A stretch of DNA of 64,000 bases from Cladorhizidae sp. MBARI D1340-BT2. Its lineage: Eukaryota > Porifera > Demospongiae > Poecilosclerida > Cladorhizidae. The stretch lies in NCBI GenBank assembly GCA_028752905.1, contig JAQNBH010000006.1:23732311-23796310 (forward strand), in the 5' to 3' direction. Every line of letters starts with the position of its first letter. Positions within the stretch are counted from its first letter, which is position 1. The translations under genes and the position numbers were made by a program. Positions 33,950 to 47,300 of the stretch are shown here, piece by piece. The notes under the pieces are model-generated. The model was not told where the DNA came from. It searched no databases and was given only the letters and a program-made list of their open reading frames with translations.

Positions 33950-34530
33950 TATGAGTAAGTTAAATAATAATAATAAATAAATGAAAATAAAAACACAGTC
34001 AGGGTCCTCCTTAATACAAGATATAAAACACAAACCGGAAATAAAAACAGCCATGGTCACAACAAGGGTCCCTAGCTACAATAAAAATTATTCTGCATTC
34101 TCCTCTTCCTCTCCTCAAGGTAGACCCCAAAAATCTGAAGACAAGCAGGACACTCAGGCACAAGGGACACAAAAGAAAGCAGAACCTAAAACCAACAAAC
34201 CAATCCAACAAAACAACCCAAGAAGCATATAAAAGGATTTCTACAAAACACACATTTACTAAGGCACACACCGCCATAAGTGTGCACCCCAAAATGAAGA
34301 AGTCTCACATGAATATATATTAATTAAGATCATAGATTAAAATATTATCAAGTATAATGCATCTTTCTCTCTTGAAAGAGAAAGTACTCCAGTTTCATCA
34401 TATCAGTAATCACCTACTAGCCTTGACCCTCCTTCCACCTAGGGAATGTTTATCCTGTTAATCAGTTTATCAATTTCTAATTTTTTTCTTCTTTCTGTTC
34501 TAGCCCAAACAAAACCTGCACCATCATGTG
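33950..34530. other. Short AT-rich flank, no gene
   Basis: Opens with AATAATAATAAATAAATG, similar to the border of the AAT tract at 44.6 kb. The overlapping frames at 33981-34292 on both strands have no recognisable domain. Confidence 0.4.
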
Positions 34531-34534
34531 TACC

Positions 34535-35035
34535 AAGTGTAAGGTAGTTTCCACTGCACACATCAACAACACAATACCACAAGCCCCCATAGTTAGTATG
34601 GGCGCCCAAGTGTAAGGGAGGTTCAACTGCACATATCAACTATCTCCCATAGTTAGTAGCACAATGCTAAGGGAGGTTCTTCTCACACAACAACACAATA
34701 GTATTAGCTCCAATAGTTAGAAGCCCTGTGTAATGGTGGTTCCACTGCACACATCAGCAACACACTACCACTAACTCCCATAGTTAGGAAACCAAGGTCC
34801 ACTGACACATCAACAACACAATACCACTAGCCCCCCATAGTTAGGAGCCCAAGAGTAAGAGACGTTACACTGCACAGATCAATAACACAATACCATTAAC
34901 TCCCATAGTTAGGAACCCAAGGGTAAGGGAGATGAACTGACACATAAACAACACAATATCACTAGCTCCTATAGTTAGAAGAAAGGAAGGTTCTACTGTG
35001 CATATCAACAACACAATAATACCAGCTCACTTTCA
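34535..35035. repeat. Tandem array, about 75-bp unit
   Basis: About seven diverged copies with the order CCACTGCACA, ATCAACAACACAATACCA, CTCCCATAGTTAG, then CAAG.GTAAGGGAGGTT. Unit length varies by indels. No coding function is evident. Confidence 0.85.
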
Positions 35036-35189
35036 GATGTCTCAAAGTTGTCCTTCAAGTCAGTGTGGTCAGTGTCAAGTGCCTCTCTTAAATTTTTACC
35101 GACTTCACTAAGTTCCATGCGTACTAACAATTGTGTATTGGATATTCATTTTCGGTGTATTCTTCATCCTCTTCTCCATGAAGGCCCTC

Positions 35190-35354
35190 ATGCACTTCTC
35201 GGGGTTGCCTATAATTATACATGGATGCTATTAGCCTCGTCGCAGTAACACCAATTATTTCTGCTGCTTTATTCCAATCTGCCACTAGCTAATTATAAAG
35301 TCGTAATTCTCGTCCCTCTCCTTTCGGGCCAATCCACTGAATCAGTTGCATGTG
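35190..35354 (-). pseudogene. Small coding-like remnant, unknown
   Basis: From an ATG at 35354 the minus strand reads MQLIQWIGPKGEGRELRLYN, a TAG, then VADWNKAAEIIGVTATRLIA and an acidic GEEDEEYTENE. Composition looks protein-like. The first part recalls retroelement gag N-termini, but this is too weak to name. Confidence 0.25.
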
Positions 35355-35399
35355 ATGTCAGTCGATGCGTTCATCATATGCTGAATATCACAATAAACA

Positions 35400-37290
35400 A
35401 AAGCAGGACTTTATCACAACAGCAATACAAGGGAGGTACCGCGTGGGGGTAACAATAGACAAACACTGCCAACCACACACACCTCCCCAAATCTAGGAAG
35501 GGAAAGTGGGAGTGGGAGAGGAAACTTCAGTTGCAGCTTTACAACTTTGCAATAGAAGACCTGTACTTATATAGAGTACCTGTAGCATTAGCAGGCAAGA
35601 ATATGGACAATGAATACAACCACTTGTGAAGCAGTGCCCAAGTGCAGATGCAATCAATCCATGCTAGGTAAGGTATGAAAGATGTTTGAACTGCTGTATA
35701 GAGGAGCTGGAGGGTGTCATGTGTGGACATCTCATCAGCGATGGAAGAAATATTTGGTGTGGAACAGGAGGAGATATAGTCATGATTGATGCTTAACCAA
35801 AGTAGAAAAGTACCATTGTGGATTATCCACAAGTAGATGCCATGTGGCTCCAAGAGGATGTAGAGATTTTAGTTTCTTTGGGATGGCCAAATCCAAATGA
35901 ATTCGAGATAAAAAAATTTAATTTGCAATCAACGAACTTTCAGTTGACAAGCAATTAAATAACTTTCTCAATAGATGAATGCAAGAGCATCTAGCACAAA
36001 ACACGAGAGTAAAATTTGGAGTTGATTATTGACAAAAGTTATTGTAATTCTAGAAACACTGAAGCTTGTGTTGGGGTCTATACAGAAGTAAATATAAATA
36101 TAATACACACTCACACACACAATATAGCTTGATATAAATTTTTATAGAAAATTTCCTAGGTCAATACATAGCAATCTGCATTTTGTGTGTGTATAGCATG
36201 CATGCATGCTGTTTATAGGCTTGGCCATCTTTGGCCTCCATACACATGTCTATAACTTCCCTACACTGGGAAGGTTTTGGACCCTGGGCGTCCTTAGTCA
36301 ATGGCCCAAAACTTTAAAACAGACATTACAGCCAAACTAAGGCAGATACATGGTTCAACTGAGTTTTAGATTATGGTCAATTTAGGGAGAGGCAGGATCA
36401 AGCAGGGGTGTGTGGATGGGAGGGGATGGTGGTGGGAGTTATGAATTTCTGTTTATCTCATAGAGCGCACCTAGAATATTGTAACTATACGTTAGCATGC
36501 AGACAGACAACAATTGTGTCTTAGCCTAGGGCAAGGGCTAGAGCTAGAAAAGAACTACGACTATTATAGAAGGCTTGCCACAAATACTACAGCGGGATCA
36601 TGCAACTGGTGATAATTTCAAATCTTTAGCACTTTGCAATCTGGAGATATTTATGCGGCCAATTCAGGCATTCAGGTTTTGAAGTTCCCTCTACTTTAGG
36701 TCACTAAACACATGTACCTGCATCAAGGATGCAGGGGGTAAAGGTCAGTCTACTGGTGAAGGCAGTTTATAGACCTTTTTAGCACAAACTAGACCTCTTC
36801 CTAATCAAATAGCCACTAAATCAACACAAGGTGTTTATCCCTTTCTCCACCTCTGGTGTGGCAAAGGCATGTTGGTAAATAAAATACATTTATTTTTTGG
36901 ACTACCCCCAAAACGTTTAATGCAAATATTTCTTTGACTGCGCTTCATTGCCAACTTGCACATTAGTTAGCTCCATTAGTGGCTACTACTTGCCCTTTTA
37001 CACACGTTCTTCTAGTGACTATTATCTTGCTGCTCAATGCATGATTGGGCATCTTACAAGTCAAGTTGAATTGACTTAAGTGGTAATTTCCAACAACCCA
37101 GTATATATATCTACAAGCACTCCACAAGACTCTACAAACACTAAACTTAAAATGGACCTTAACTTGCAACAATAATTTGTTGTTTAATTACTTAACTACA
37201 AGTGTGTTTCTTGCATTACTCCAGCAATGTATATATGTAACTATCAAACTATGTTAATATAACGCCAAGAAAAAGTGACATGACATTAAT
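35400..37290. other. No gene recognised
   Basis: AT-rich sequence with one small repeat (36520-36605). The minus-strand frames at 35539-35853 and 36963-37172 show no family features. Confidence 0.4.
36520..36605. repeat. Small palindromic dispersed repeat, copy 2
   Basis: CTAGGGCAAGGGCTAGAGCT, then TATAGAAGG.TTGCCACAAA: the complement of the core at 11150-11205. Confidence 0.55.
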
Positions 37291-37299
37291 CAGTGAACA

Positions 37300-37480
37300 A
37301 TTGTCATCCTAGACATGTAATACTCGAACTCACCGGCTATGATGGTTTCATGAAGAAGCAAGGGCCAAGTTGAAATAAATTGAAGTTGATCAAAATCATG
37401 TCATCCTAGCCATAGAATACTGTAACTCACCATCTATAAAGTAAGCACATAGAGAGATGAGGGACACGTTAATATAAATA
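37300..37480. repeat. About 100-bp repeat, two units
   Basis: Shares with 43835-44165 the order ACATGTAAT, CTCACC..CTATGATGGTTTCATG, GTTGATCAA, CATCCTAGCCATAGAATACT. The two loci flank the satellite array. Confidence 0.75.
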
Positions 37481-37499
37481 AATAGTTAAGTTAAGCTGT

Positions 37500-39280
37500 G
37501 TGTATCCCTAAAGTCTATTGAGATCCACCAGCTGGTGGGAGAATCCCAACAACAACGGCTAAATATGCACATCATTTTATTATATCAAACTTCTAATGGC
37601 AATTAAACACCCTCTGTGATTATTACAGATATGTGATGCACAAGCATGGACCAAGAGTCTAGTGCATCAGGAATCTACAGGCAATGCTGGACCACATTGC
37701 AAGGCACACCACTTGCAAGCTTAGCACTCGGCTTCTTGTAAGTGATTATATGAACCCTGGTGTTAAAGTGCAGCAGCAGGCCTTGAATTTCAGTGCCTCA
37801 ATCACCACACAATAAAAATGATAATAGAAAACACACTTGTAGTTATGCAATTAAACAACTATCAAGTTATGGTCAATATTAACTAGTTCTTTTCTGGTGC
37901 ATGAAATCTTCACCTTACCACTGTAGAAAGCATGGACTATGTTGCTAGTAGAGGTCATTGTTATGTTTGCCAATATAACCAATCTCTGTTTGGTTCTGTC
38001 TTGTGATAAGCGAGCTTCAGGCCAAAAATCCTGTCTGTTTAGAGAGCTTCACTGATGAATTACTTGTGAGCCTGTTGAAGAATGAGTTATCCTCTCGATG
38101 GCACAAAAAGAAATATTCAGACTCCCAAACCATATTAAATGCAGGAGCAAGGCCTCTGAGATAGTCTCTCTTACATTTCATACTCAGAGAAGTATATTTA
38201 TCTACAAAACTATGTGAACATCAACAATAGATATTAGCGAAAGAAGAGAACAATTCTTGTTACAGGTGCAATGTTGGCATACGTTAAGGTTTAGGTGTCT
38301 CATCATAGGGTACATAGAAAGTGTTTTGCTACCTTAGAGGCCATGCAGGAGACCTGTGCTGCTAGATCAACGGGGGAAAGGTTATAAGTGCTCTGCATTG
38401 GAGCAGCAAGATATCTTTAAGAAACTGTGAACAGCTACAGACAATTGCAGCCATGGTTATGCTATTAATATTCTTGCTCAATGTTCTTTCAAACACATTA
38501 TAATGTTGACACTTACTTGTTCACATGTCATAAATTGATATTTATTTGAAACACTTTCAGAGCATAATTTCAGAACAAGATACCATAATGATGCAGAATA
38601 ATGTTGTTATTGTTAAGGATAAGATGGACGTTTAATTAACAACTTTAATCAAACTAAACATGAGAGGCTTAATGACCAGAGTTTACGGATTCTAAAATAT
38701 ATTTCACAGAGAGAAGTTTAGCCCACAAAGCTGCTATTTAATACAATGTTCAGCATTGGATAGTCACATGTGGGTGGGAAGGGCCACTTCAATGGGAATA
38801 TTATTCCAATACCAAAGCAGCTTTTAAATATGGCGGCGATTCTCTGTACCAGCAACTGTTAGAACATGATATATCAATGCGGCATTAGGGGGTTGAGTAT
38901 GCACAGCTGCCTATTAGTCTACATGAATCTAGTATCTTATAACTTATTTTAAATGGTCTTAGCAGGCTTTAAGATCATAACTTAAATTTGCAAGCGAGAT
39001 GATGTTATATAAAATAAAAAAACTTACCTGAAGGAAAGGTGGCTAGGGCAATTTCAATGCATTTTCTAATAGCACCTGAGGCTAATATTTATTTCATTCC
39101 ATCTACCCGTCATTTATTTTGAAGGTTGTTTTCAATTGAGAGGGAAGTTGCTATTAACAAGCCTGGTTGGACAGGAAAAAGGTTGTTAGTGGCAATGGCT
39201 GATCACAACTACTGTGCTCGAAGGACTCTTTATGGGTGATCCTGCTATTTTTGCAAGATCCTACTCAATTAGCTTCCTTT
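37500..39280. other. No gene; contains dispersed repeat copy 2
   Basis: 38390-38690 matches 6980-7260 (see that entry). The rest shows no coding or repeat structure I can support. Confidence 0.45.
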
Positions 39281-39289
39281 TCAACATTA

Positions 39290-42200
39290 TAGAACTGTTT
39301 CTAATCTTTAAACAGCAGTAAAATTCTTTTAGTGATAAATCTCCCCTATTTAACAGAAAGAAGCTCTAATTTGCTCAAATTGGGACGTTTTTTAGCGTTT
39401 TGAGGACAAACTGTCTGAAATCGGTCATTCTTGTCAAAAATGTGTTCCTTTTCAATATTGGTCATTAAACGAGTTAATTTCTTTTAGTGAGAAATCTTTT
39501 TTAACGCTATATTTTGCTCCAATTGGGACATTTTATAGTGTTTTGAGGAAAAACGGTCTGAATTGTCAAAATGGCACTTAGCTCCCACTTCAGCATTATC
39601 GAACTGTTTCTACACTTTAAATTACAGAAAACATCTTTTGGTGATAAATCACCACTTTTTTACCAAATAACCTCCAATTGGGACGGTTTTTGGAGTGTTT
39701 AGAGAAACAAATGTCCATTCTCAACAAAATGGTCACATTAGCTTCCTTTTCAACATTATAGGACTGTTTCTATTCTTTTAGTGAGAACTCTTCGGTTTTT
39801 AACCGAAAGTAGCTCTATTTTGCTCCAATTAGGACGTTGGAGCATTTTGAGGAAAAACTGTGTGAAATCGCTCAATTTTTTCAAAATGACATTAGATTCC
39901 TCTTCAACATTACGCAACAGTTTCTACTCTTTCAATAACAGATAACATCTTTTGTTGAGAAATCTCCACTTTTTAACTGACGATTTGGCTCCAATTGAGA
40001 CATTTTTAGTCAATTGGGGGAAAACAGTCTTAAATCGCAAATTTTTTTTTCTTTTTTAGGGTTTTGAGAAAAAAACTGTCTGAAATCGCTCATTCTCATC
40101 AAAATTGGGACATTAGCTTCCTTTTCAACATTAAAGAACTGTTTCTATTCTTTAAATGACAAAAACATCTTTTGATGAAAATAAATCATTAAAACAGAAA
40201 AAGCTCTATTTTACTCAATTTGGGACTTTTTTAAGCGTTTGAGATAAACTGAAATCGCTCATTCTCAAAATGGGCACATTAGCTTCCTTTTCAACATTAT
40301 AGAATTGTTTCTACTCTTTAAACGTCAGTAAACGTAGAAATCTTCCATTATTTTAACGAAACAAGCTCTAGTTTGCTCCATTTGGGAGGTTTTTTAGCAT
40401 TTTAAGTCTGAAATAGCTCATTATTGTCAAAATAGGCAATTAGCTTCCATTTCAACATAATGGAACTTTATACCCTTTAAACGACAGAAAATGTCATTTA
40501 TTGAGATATCTCCACTTTTTAAGCGAAAGAAGCTCGATTTTTCTCAATTGGGACGTTTTTGAGTGTTTGGAGGAAAAACTGTCTGAAAACGCTCAATCTT
40601 GTAAGAAGGGGCACACTAGCTTCCTTTTCAATATTATGGAACTGTTTACTCTCAACGACAGAAATCTTTTGGTGAGAAATCTCCCCGTTTTAATCAAAAT
40701 AAGGTCCAATTGGGCCTTTTTTTTGCGTTTTGAGGAAAAACTGTCTGAAATCGGTCATTATTAAAAAAATGGGTACTTTTCAACATTTGTGGAACTGTTA
40801 CTACTCTTTAAATGACAGTAAATGTTTTTTGGTACACTAAGGTACACTTTAAATAACAGATGTAATTTCGCGAGAAATTTCCCTGTTTAACCGAAATAAG
40901 GTCTTCTTGTCGACGTTTTTGAGCGTTCTGAGAAAAAACTGTCTGAAATCGCTCGTTCTGGTCAAAATGGGCACATTAGCTTCCTTTTCAACATTATATA
41001 ACTGTTCCTACTCTGTAAACGACAGAAAACATATTTTGGTGACAAATCTTCACTTTTTAACCGAAAGAAGCTGCAATGTTTTTTAGCGTTTTGAGGAAAA
41101 ACGGTCTGAAATCCCTCAATCTCTTCAAAATGGCACATAGCTTCCACTTCAATATTATGGAACTGTTTCTACTCTATAAATTACAGAAAACATATTTTTG
41201 AGAAATCTCCCCTTTAAGCTATTATTGGGAGGGGGTTTGAGAAAAAACTGTCTTAAATCGCTTATTCTCATCGAAATGGGCACATTAGCTTCCTTTTCAA
41301 CATTATGGGACTGTTTTCACTCTTTAAATGAGAGAAAATATCTTTTGGTGAGAAATCTCATCTCCATTTTGGATATTTTTGTGTTTTGAGAAAAAACCGT
41401 CAGAAATCGGTCAATCTTGTAAAAATTGGCACATTAGCTTCCTTTCAACATTATAGAACTCTTTCTACTCTTTAACCGACAGAAAATATCTTTTGTTGAG
41501 AAATCTTACGTTTTTAACCGAAAGAAGCTCTATTTAGCTCCAATTGGACGTTTTAGAGCGTTTTGAGGAAAAACTGTCTGAAATCGCTCTATCATGTAAA
41601 AATGGCACAATATCAACATTATGGAAGTGTTTCTACTCTTTAAATGACAGAAAACGTCTTTTGGTGAGAAATCTTCCCTTTTTAACAGATTTGGGATGTT
41701 TTTAAGCGTTTTGAGGAAAAACTGTCTGAAAACGCTCATTCATGTCAAAATGGGCACATTAGCTACCTTTTCATAAAATAATATAGAACTGTTTCAACTC
41801 TTTAAACGACAAAATGTTTTTTGTTGAGAAATCTTCCATTTTTACCGAAACAAGCTCATTTTCTCCAATTGGGACGTTTTTTTAAACTGATTTGAAGAAA
41901 AACTGTCTGAAATTGCTCATTCTTTTATAATGGGAACGTTAGCTTCCTTTTCAACATTATCGAACTATTTCTACTCATTAAACGTCAGAAAATGTCACTT
42001 TTTAACCGAAAGAAGCTCTATTTTGCTCCAGGGAGCGTTTTGAGGAAAAAATGTCTGAAATTGCTCAATCGTGTAAAAATGGTTTCAACATTTTGGAATT
42101 GTTTCTAATGACAGAAAACATCTTTTGGTGAGAATAATCACTATTTGGTTTCCAATTTGGACTTTTTTGAGCAATTTGAGGAAAAAACCGTCTCATTCTC

Positions 42201-43480
42201 TTGTCAAAATGGTTACATTAGCTCTTTTTCAACATTATGGAACCGATATACTGCTTTTTAAAAGACAGTAAATCTCTTTTGGTGAGAAATCTTCAGTTTT
42301 TAACCGAAAGAAACTCCATTTTGCCTGTATTAGATGGTTTTGAGGAAAAACTGCCAGAATTTTGTCAAAATAGCAAATTAGCACTATTTCTCTTTAAATG
42401 GCAGAAAACGTCTAAAAAAGCTGTATTTTACTCCATTTGGGAGGTTTTTAATCGTTTTGAGGAAAAACTCCGTCAAAATTATGCACATCAGCGGTTGACA
42501 ACTTTCTATTCTTTATATGACAGAAAACGTCTTTTGGTGAGAAATCTTCCATTTTTAACCTGTCGACGTTTTTGAGCGTTTTGAGGAAAAACCGTCTCAA
42601 TCTTGTAAACATTGTCATATTAGCTTCCTTTTCATCAATATCAAAGTGTTTCTACTCTTTAAAGGTCAGAAAACGTCTTTTGGTGAGAAATCTTCCATAT
42701 TTAACCTCTCCTATTGGGATGTTTTTGAGCGTTTTTAGGACAAACTGTCTGAAATTGGTCATTCTTGTCGAAATGGGAAATAGCAACTATATGGAACTGT
42801 TTCTACTCTTTAAATGACAGAAAATGTCTTATTGAGGAACCTCCACTTTTTAACCGAAAGAAGCTCTATTTTGCTCCAATAGGGACGTTTTTGAGCGTTT
42901 TGAGGAGGAAAAACAGTCTCAATAGTGGCACAGATTGCTTTTCAACATTATGGAACTGTTTCTACTCTTTAAACGACAGAAAACATGTTTTGGTGAGAAA
43001 TCTCCGTATTTAACGAATGAAGCTCTATTTTGCCCAATGGGGACGTTTTTGAGCGATTTCAATCGGAAAAAAAATGTCTGAAATCGCTCATTCTTGTCGA
43101 AATGGGCATTTCAACATTATATAACTGTTTCTACACTTAAACGACAGAAAATTTCTTTTGTTGAGAAATCTCCACTTTTTAACAAAAAGCTCTATTTTAC
43201 TCCATTTGGGACTTTTATGAACGTTTTGAGGAAAAACCGTCTGAAATCGCTCAATCTTGTAAAAATGGGTACATTAGCTTTCTTTTCAACATTATGGAGC
43301 TATTTCTACTCTTTAAACAACAGAAAACGTCTTATGGTGATAAATCTCCACTTTTTAACCGAAAGAAGTTCTATTTGGCTCCAATTGGGAGCGTTTTGAG
43401 GAAAAACTGTCTGGAATCCCTCATTCTTTTCAAAATGGGCTCATTAGCTTCTTTTCAACATTGGAACTGATACTACTCAT
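39290..43480. repeat. Satellite array, about 185-bp unit, over 20 copies
   Basis: Each unit has, in order: GCTCCAATTGGGACGTTTTT, GCGTTTTGAGGAAAAACTGT, CTGAAATCGCTCATTCTTGT, CACATTAGCTTCCTTTTCAA, CATTATGGAACTGTTTCTAC, TCTTTAAACGACAGAAAACG and TTTTGGTGAGAAATCTCC. Units are diverged by point changes and by deletions that make some only 120-150 bp. Frames of 60-112 codons across it are by-products of the repeat (the same residues recur, such as LVRNLPFLTERSS). The array ends abruptly near 43490. Confidence 0.92.
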
Positions 43481-43834
43481 TAAACGATAGTTACAAATGC
43501 CAAACCATCACAGAAGAAGCATGTACAGCGTAACTCTTTCTCTCCTGATGTTAGCTAGCACCTACAATGCCATGTCCTCCTAGATGCCGCTGCATAAATC
43601 CAAGCAGGAGTGGATATTTTATAAATAGTGGAGGGCTTTCAGGCTAGCCAGGTGCTTTCATTGGCTTGCAGAGACAGCAGTAAAGGTAAGGAAGAGTCTG
43701 TTTATGATGGCAATTTGTGATTGTCAGTAAGTTTTATTATTTGTTATATAAATTTTTATCAGTTCCTCCGCCCACTCACATAAAGCAGAACAAGAAATAA
43801 AGTTTTATATAATAATAATATGTAGCCTTCTGCC

Positions 43835-44165
43835 AAGAGACATGAAAATTAATTAAAGTTGATCAAGACATGTAATCCTAGATTAAGATATACTGTAACT
43901 TACATACTATGATGGTTTCATGAAATACATGTAGGTTGGACACAGAGAGCCAAGAGACATGTAAATTAATTAAAGTTGATCAAGGCATGTAATCCTAGAT
44001 CTGTAACTTACATACTATGATGATTTCATGAAGAAGGTTGGACACAGAGAGCCAAGAGACATGTTCAATTAAATTGAAGTCTGGCATCCTAGCCATAGAA
44101 TACTGTAACTCACCTCCTATAAAGTAAGGACAGACAGAGATGAAGGACATGTTGAAACAAATATA
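43835..44165. repeat. Tandem repeat, about 100-bp unit, three copies
   Basis: Three units with GCCAAGAGACATG, AAAGTTGATCAAG, CATGTAATCCTAGA, TGTAACTTACATACTATGAT. Related to 37300-37480 on the other side of the satellite. Confidence 0.8.
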
Positions 44166-44410
44166 TTGTATGTGTATCCCTAGAGTTCGTTCACATGTAT
44201 GGATGTCGCAGGGACAGTGCACTTGAGCTTAATGGAAGCCAAGTGAGCATTCTGATCTCTGTGGGTATAGTAAATATTTTACAATCAATTCTTGGCTCAA
44301 GTATAAATGATCGCTAGTTACAGAGAAGAACGCTGACTTGCTTCCATGCTATACCTGTTAGGTGACATTAAAATCACCTTCTCAGTTAATCAACTTCAAT
44401 TTTCATTCTC

Positions 44411-44443
44411 GACATTTCGACTAGATGTTCTAGTCTTCATCAG
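44411..44443 (-). ncRNA. Hammerhead-ribozyme-like motif
   Basis: On the minus strand CTGATGA (44443-44437) is followed by one A, a 6-bp stem GACTAG/CTAGTC with a 5-base loop, and GAAA (44418-44415). These are the two conserved core blocks of a hammerhead in the right order around stem II. A perfect hairpin AGGCTCA/TGAGCCT lies just beside it (44460-44475). Penelope-like elements are known to carry hammerheads, and one lies on the same strand 0.8 kb upstream. The cleavage triplet and stems I and III were not placed with confidence. Confidence 0.4.
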
Positions 44444-44549
44444 GAATAATGTGACACTAAGGCTCATGTGAGCCTGTTAGATACCAGTAGCTACCTATCC
44501 ACCACGTGGCAGTACACGCACCTAGCACGTGCAGCGGATGTAAAAATTT

Positions 44550-45180
<631 letters not shown>

Positions 45181-45269
45181 TTATTAAAAAGTTTATATAA
45201 ATGTAATTATGGTGGTCGTGGCTTCAAGTTCAGGGTAGTTCTCCAGCAGCCAGGCAAGTCCATTCCACA

Positions 45270-46057
45270 GTCTCAATTGAAACACTCACACTTTGGTGCT
45301 AGGCCAATGTGCAATGCCACCTTCACTAGCAGTTCCTTCTGTCTTCTGGCCTGGTCCAAGATGGTGGCTTCCTCCCAGAAAATAGGATGTCCATTATCCC
45401 ATGCATGCTCAGCAATTGCAGACTTCTCTTTATGACAATTTCTACAGGCATCTTGATGTTCTTTCACTCAGGTCTCCAGTCTTCAGATGGTCCCCCCTAT
45501 GTAGTATTTCCCACAGCTACAAGGAATGCAGTACACAACACGTGAGTGCATTCTAGCTGGTAAAACATCCTTCACTCTGCTCAGTTGTGTCCTCAGAGGT
45601 CTTCCTGATCTGAAGACGACTTTTATGTTAAACTTCCTGCAGACCCTCCTGATGTCTTCACTCATCCCTGCTTTATGGATGGCTTGTTGTTGTTGAGATG
45701 GTCTACAAGTCCTGCTCACTTCACTTCTTCAAAATGCAGAAGGTATCATCCACGTATCTGTTGGCTTTAGTGGGGCAGTTGTGAGCGACAATTCCTCAAA
45801 GAATTCCACATAAAGGTTGTCTACTACTGCAGATACTGGAGAGCCCATTGCTACACCCTCTTGTTGCTCGTAGTATTTTTCTTGAAATCTGATGTAGGTG
45901 GATTTCAGGCACAATTCCAACATTTCAGAAATCCTGTCAGCCACTAGTGTAGTCTTCTCCCTCAAGCTCTCATCTTTCGTCAACATTACAAAAATTACTT
46001 CAACTGCCTCATCTATGGATGGGTCTTTGGATGGGATCCTGTATACTGTATTGCTAC
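45270..46057 (-). pseudogene. Penelope-like element: RT fragment and GIY-YIG endonuclease
   Basis: The minus strand starts within the RT (AVEVIFVMLTKDESL, STYIRFQEKYYEQ, GVAMGSPVSAVVDNLYVEFF). A frame slip leads to RYVDDTFCILKK near 45745, the catalytic motif. A deletion then joins to IRRVCRKFNIKVVFRSGR, YCIPCSCGKYYIGG and KEHQDACRN..KSAIAEHAW, the GIY-YIG endonuclease that follows RT in Penelope elements. The 5' part is missing because an LTR element begins at 46058. Stops separate the pieces. Confidence 0.85.
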
Positions 46058-46554
46058 TGTCAGGGAAATCAACAGGACCACTCCCTGACTTTTCAAACAA
46101 TAACCCACCATAACCACAAAACACAACCAACAGCTAATGATGACTACACCACCACAATCCCAAGGAGGCATTATGATAACTGTTCTAGAGCAATATGCAT
46201 ACAGGTGACTGTTAAGAAATACCTGTATTGTAAGGCACCAGAGTGGGACTCTGGAGTTTTGTCTGATAGTTGTAAGTATATCAAGGTGTATGCTTACTTC
46301 CCTGACAGGGACAAAGAGATAGAGTGAGTCAACCTGAGGGGTGACATTGGAGTAAGGTCCTAAGTAGAGAGGACTGAGACTTGGGTCACAGAGATCAGTG
46401 GTCTAGGTAAGGTTGATTGATGGAGTAGGCAATGCCTGGAATACCTAGGCATCGCGGTGTATTCACCCAGAGGTAGCTAACCGCTCGGGCTACAGCAGTA
46501 CCATTTTCTTATTGAGGAAGAAAGGTTTTAGATAAGGGTGAAATTTCCCCGACA
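46058..46554 (+). repeat. LTR of a second, truncated LTR element
   Basis: Begins TGTCAGGG and ends CCCCGACA, near-perfect inverted ends, and is followed by GTGGCGTCAGCGGTGGGATC, almost the same primer site as the first element. It starts precisely where the Penelope reading frame is interrupted. The partner LTR is not in the window. Confidence 0.65.
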
Positions 46555-46755
46555 GTGGCGTCAGCGGTGGGATCTCTTGTAAAAAGGAAATTCTGGACCA
46601 GCCAGTAGCTAGCGAAGAGGAGTTGCTTAGCTAGCTGGAGACACCCAGGGCATGGCCTTGTGGTTTGAAAACCGACCCTTCAGTAGCCAGGAAGAGGTTT
46701 TGTAGTTTGTATTGATTTAATTTTTTTCCTCTCTTCCCAATCACCCTGACTTGAC

Positions 46756-47300
46756 ATGTCAGAGGAGAAGGAGAGAAGGATGCTCCAAGAATCCCGTCGA
46801 GGTCATGGGAGCACCCCAGTGGCCAACTTTCCTATCGATCCCATGGACAGATTCCTCCAGCAGTGGATCTAAATCGACCAGACTCGGTCAGATCGAGAGG
46901 CACAGAAATGGGAGGAGGCCCAGGCTAAACAGGAAGAGAGAGAGACTCGAGAAGCCCAGGCTAGGCAGGAGGAGAGAGAGGCTCTGCAGCAGCAGAGGTT
47001 CCTGCAGATGTTGGCCAGACCTCTCCCTACTGAACCTCGACCCCATCCGCTGCCTTAGCTATCCATCCCTTAGTTTACTGAAGGGACGGATGGTATGGGG
47101 ACCAACCTGGAGGCATTTGAGGCTACGGCTGAGGCTGGCTAATGGCCACGTAATCAGTGGGCCATCATCTTACGCAGCTCCCTCTCCGGTGAAGGTCTCA
47201 CTGCTGTCACCTCCATGCCTGCAGATCAGCAGAAAGACTACCCAAAAGTAAGAACTGAGATCTTACATGAATACCACATCTCCTGTGAGACCTACGGTGT
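46756..47300 (+). pseudogene. gag: Gag remnant of the second LTR element
   Basis: MSEEKERRMLQESRRGHG, then DPMDRFLQQWI, a Glu/Arg/Gln-rich coiled stretch, and LRSSLSGEGLTAVTSM with LHEYHISCETYG, which parallels the first element's LRGSLSGVGLTAVASM and REYHISTETF. In-frame stops at about 46870 and 47058 and a further one after EAG break it. Homology ends at 47300, where a minisatellite takes over. Confidence 0.8.

Noticed and set aside
40501..43399. Open frames of 60-112 codons in the 39-43 kb region
   Set aside because: They recur in register with the satellite unit and carry the same residues each time; they are repeat artefacts.
39290..43480. CRISPR-like array of regularly spaced repeats
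   Set aside because: Units are about 185 bp, diverged, with no short constant repeat and unique spacers, in a eukaryotic context.
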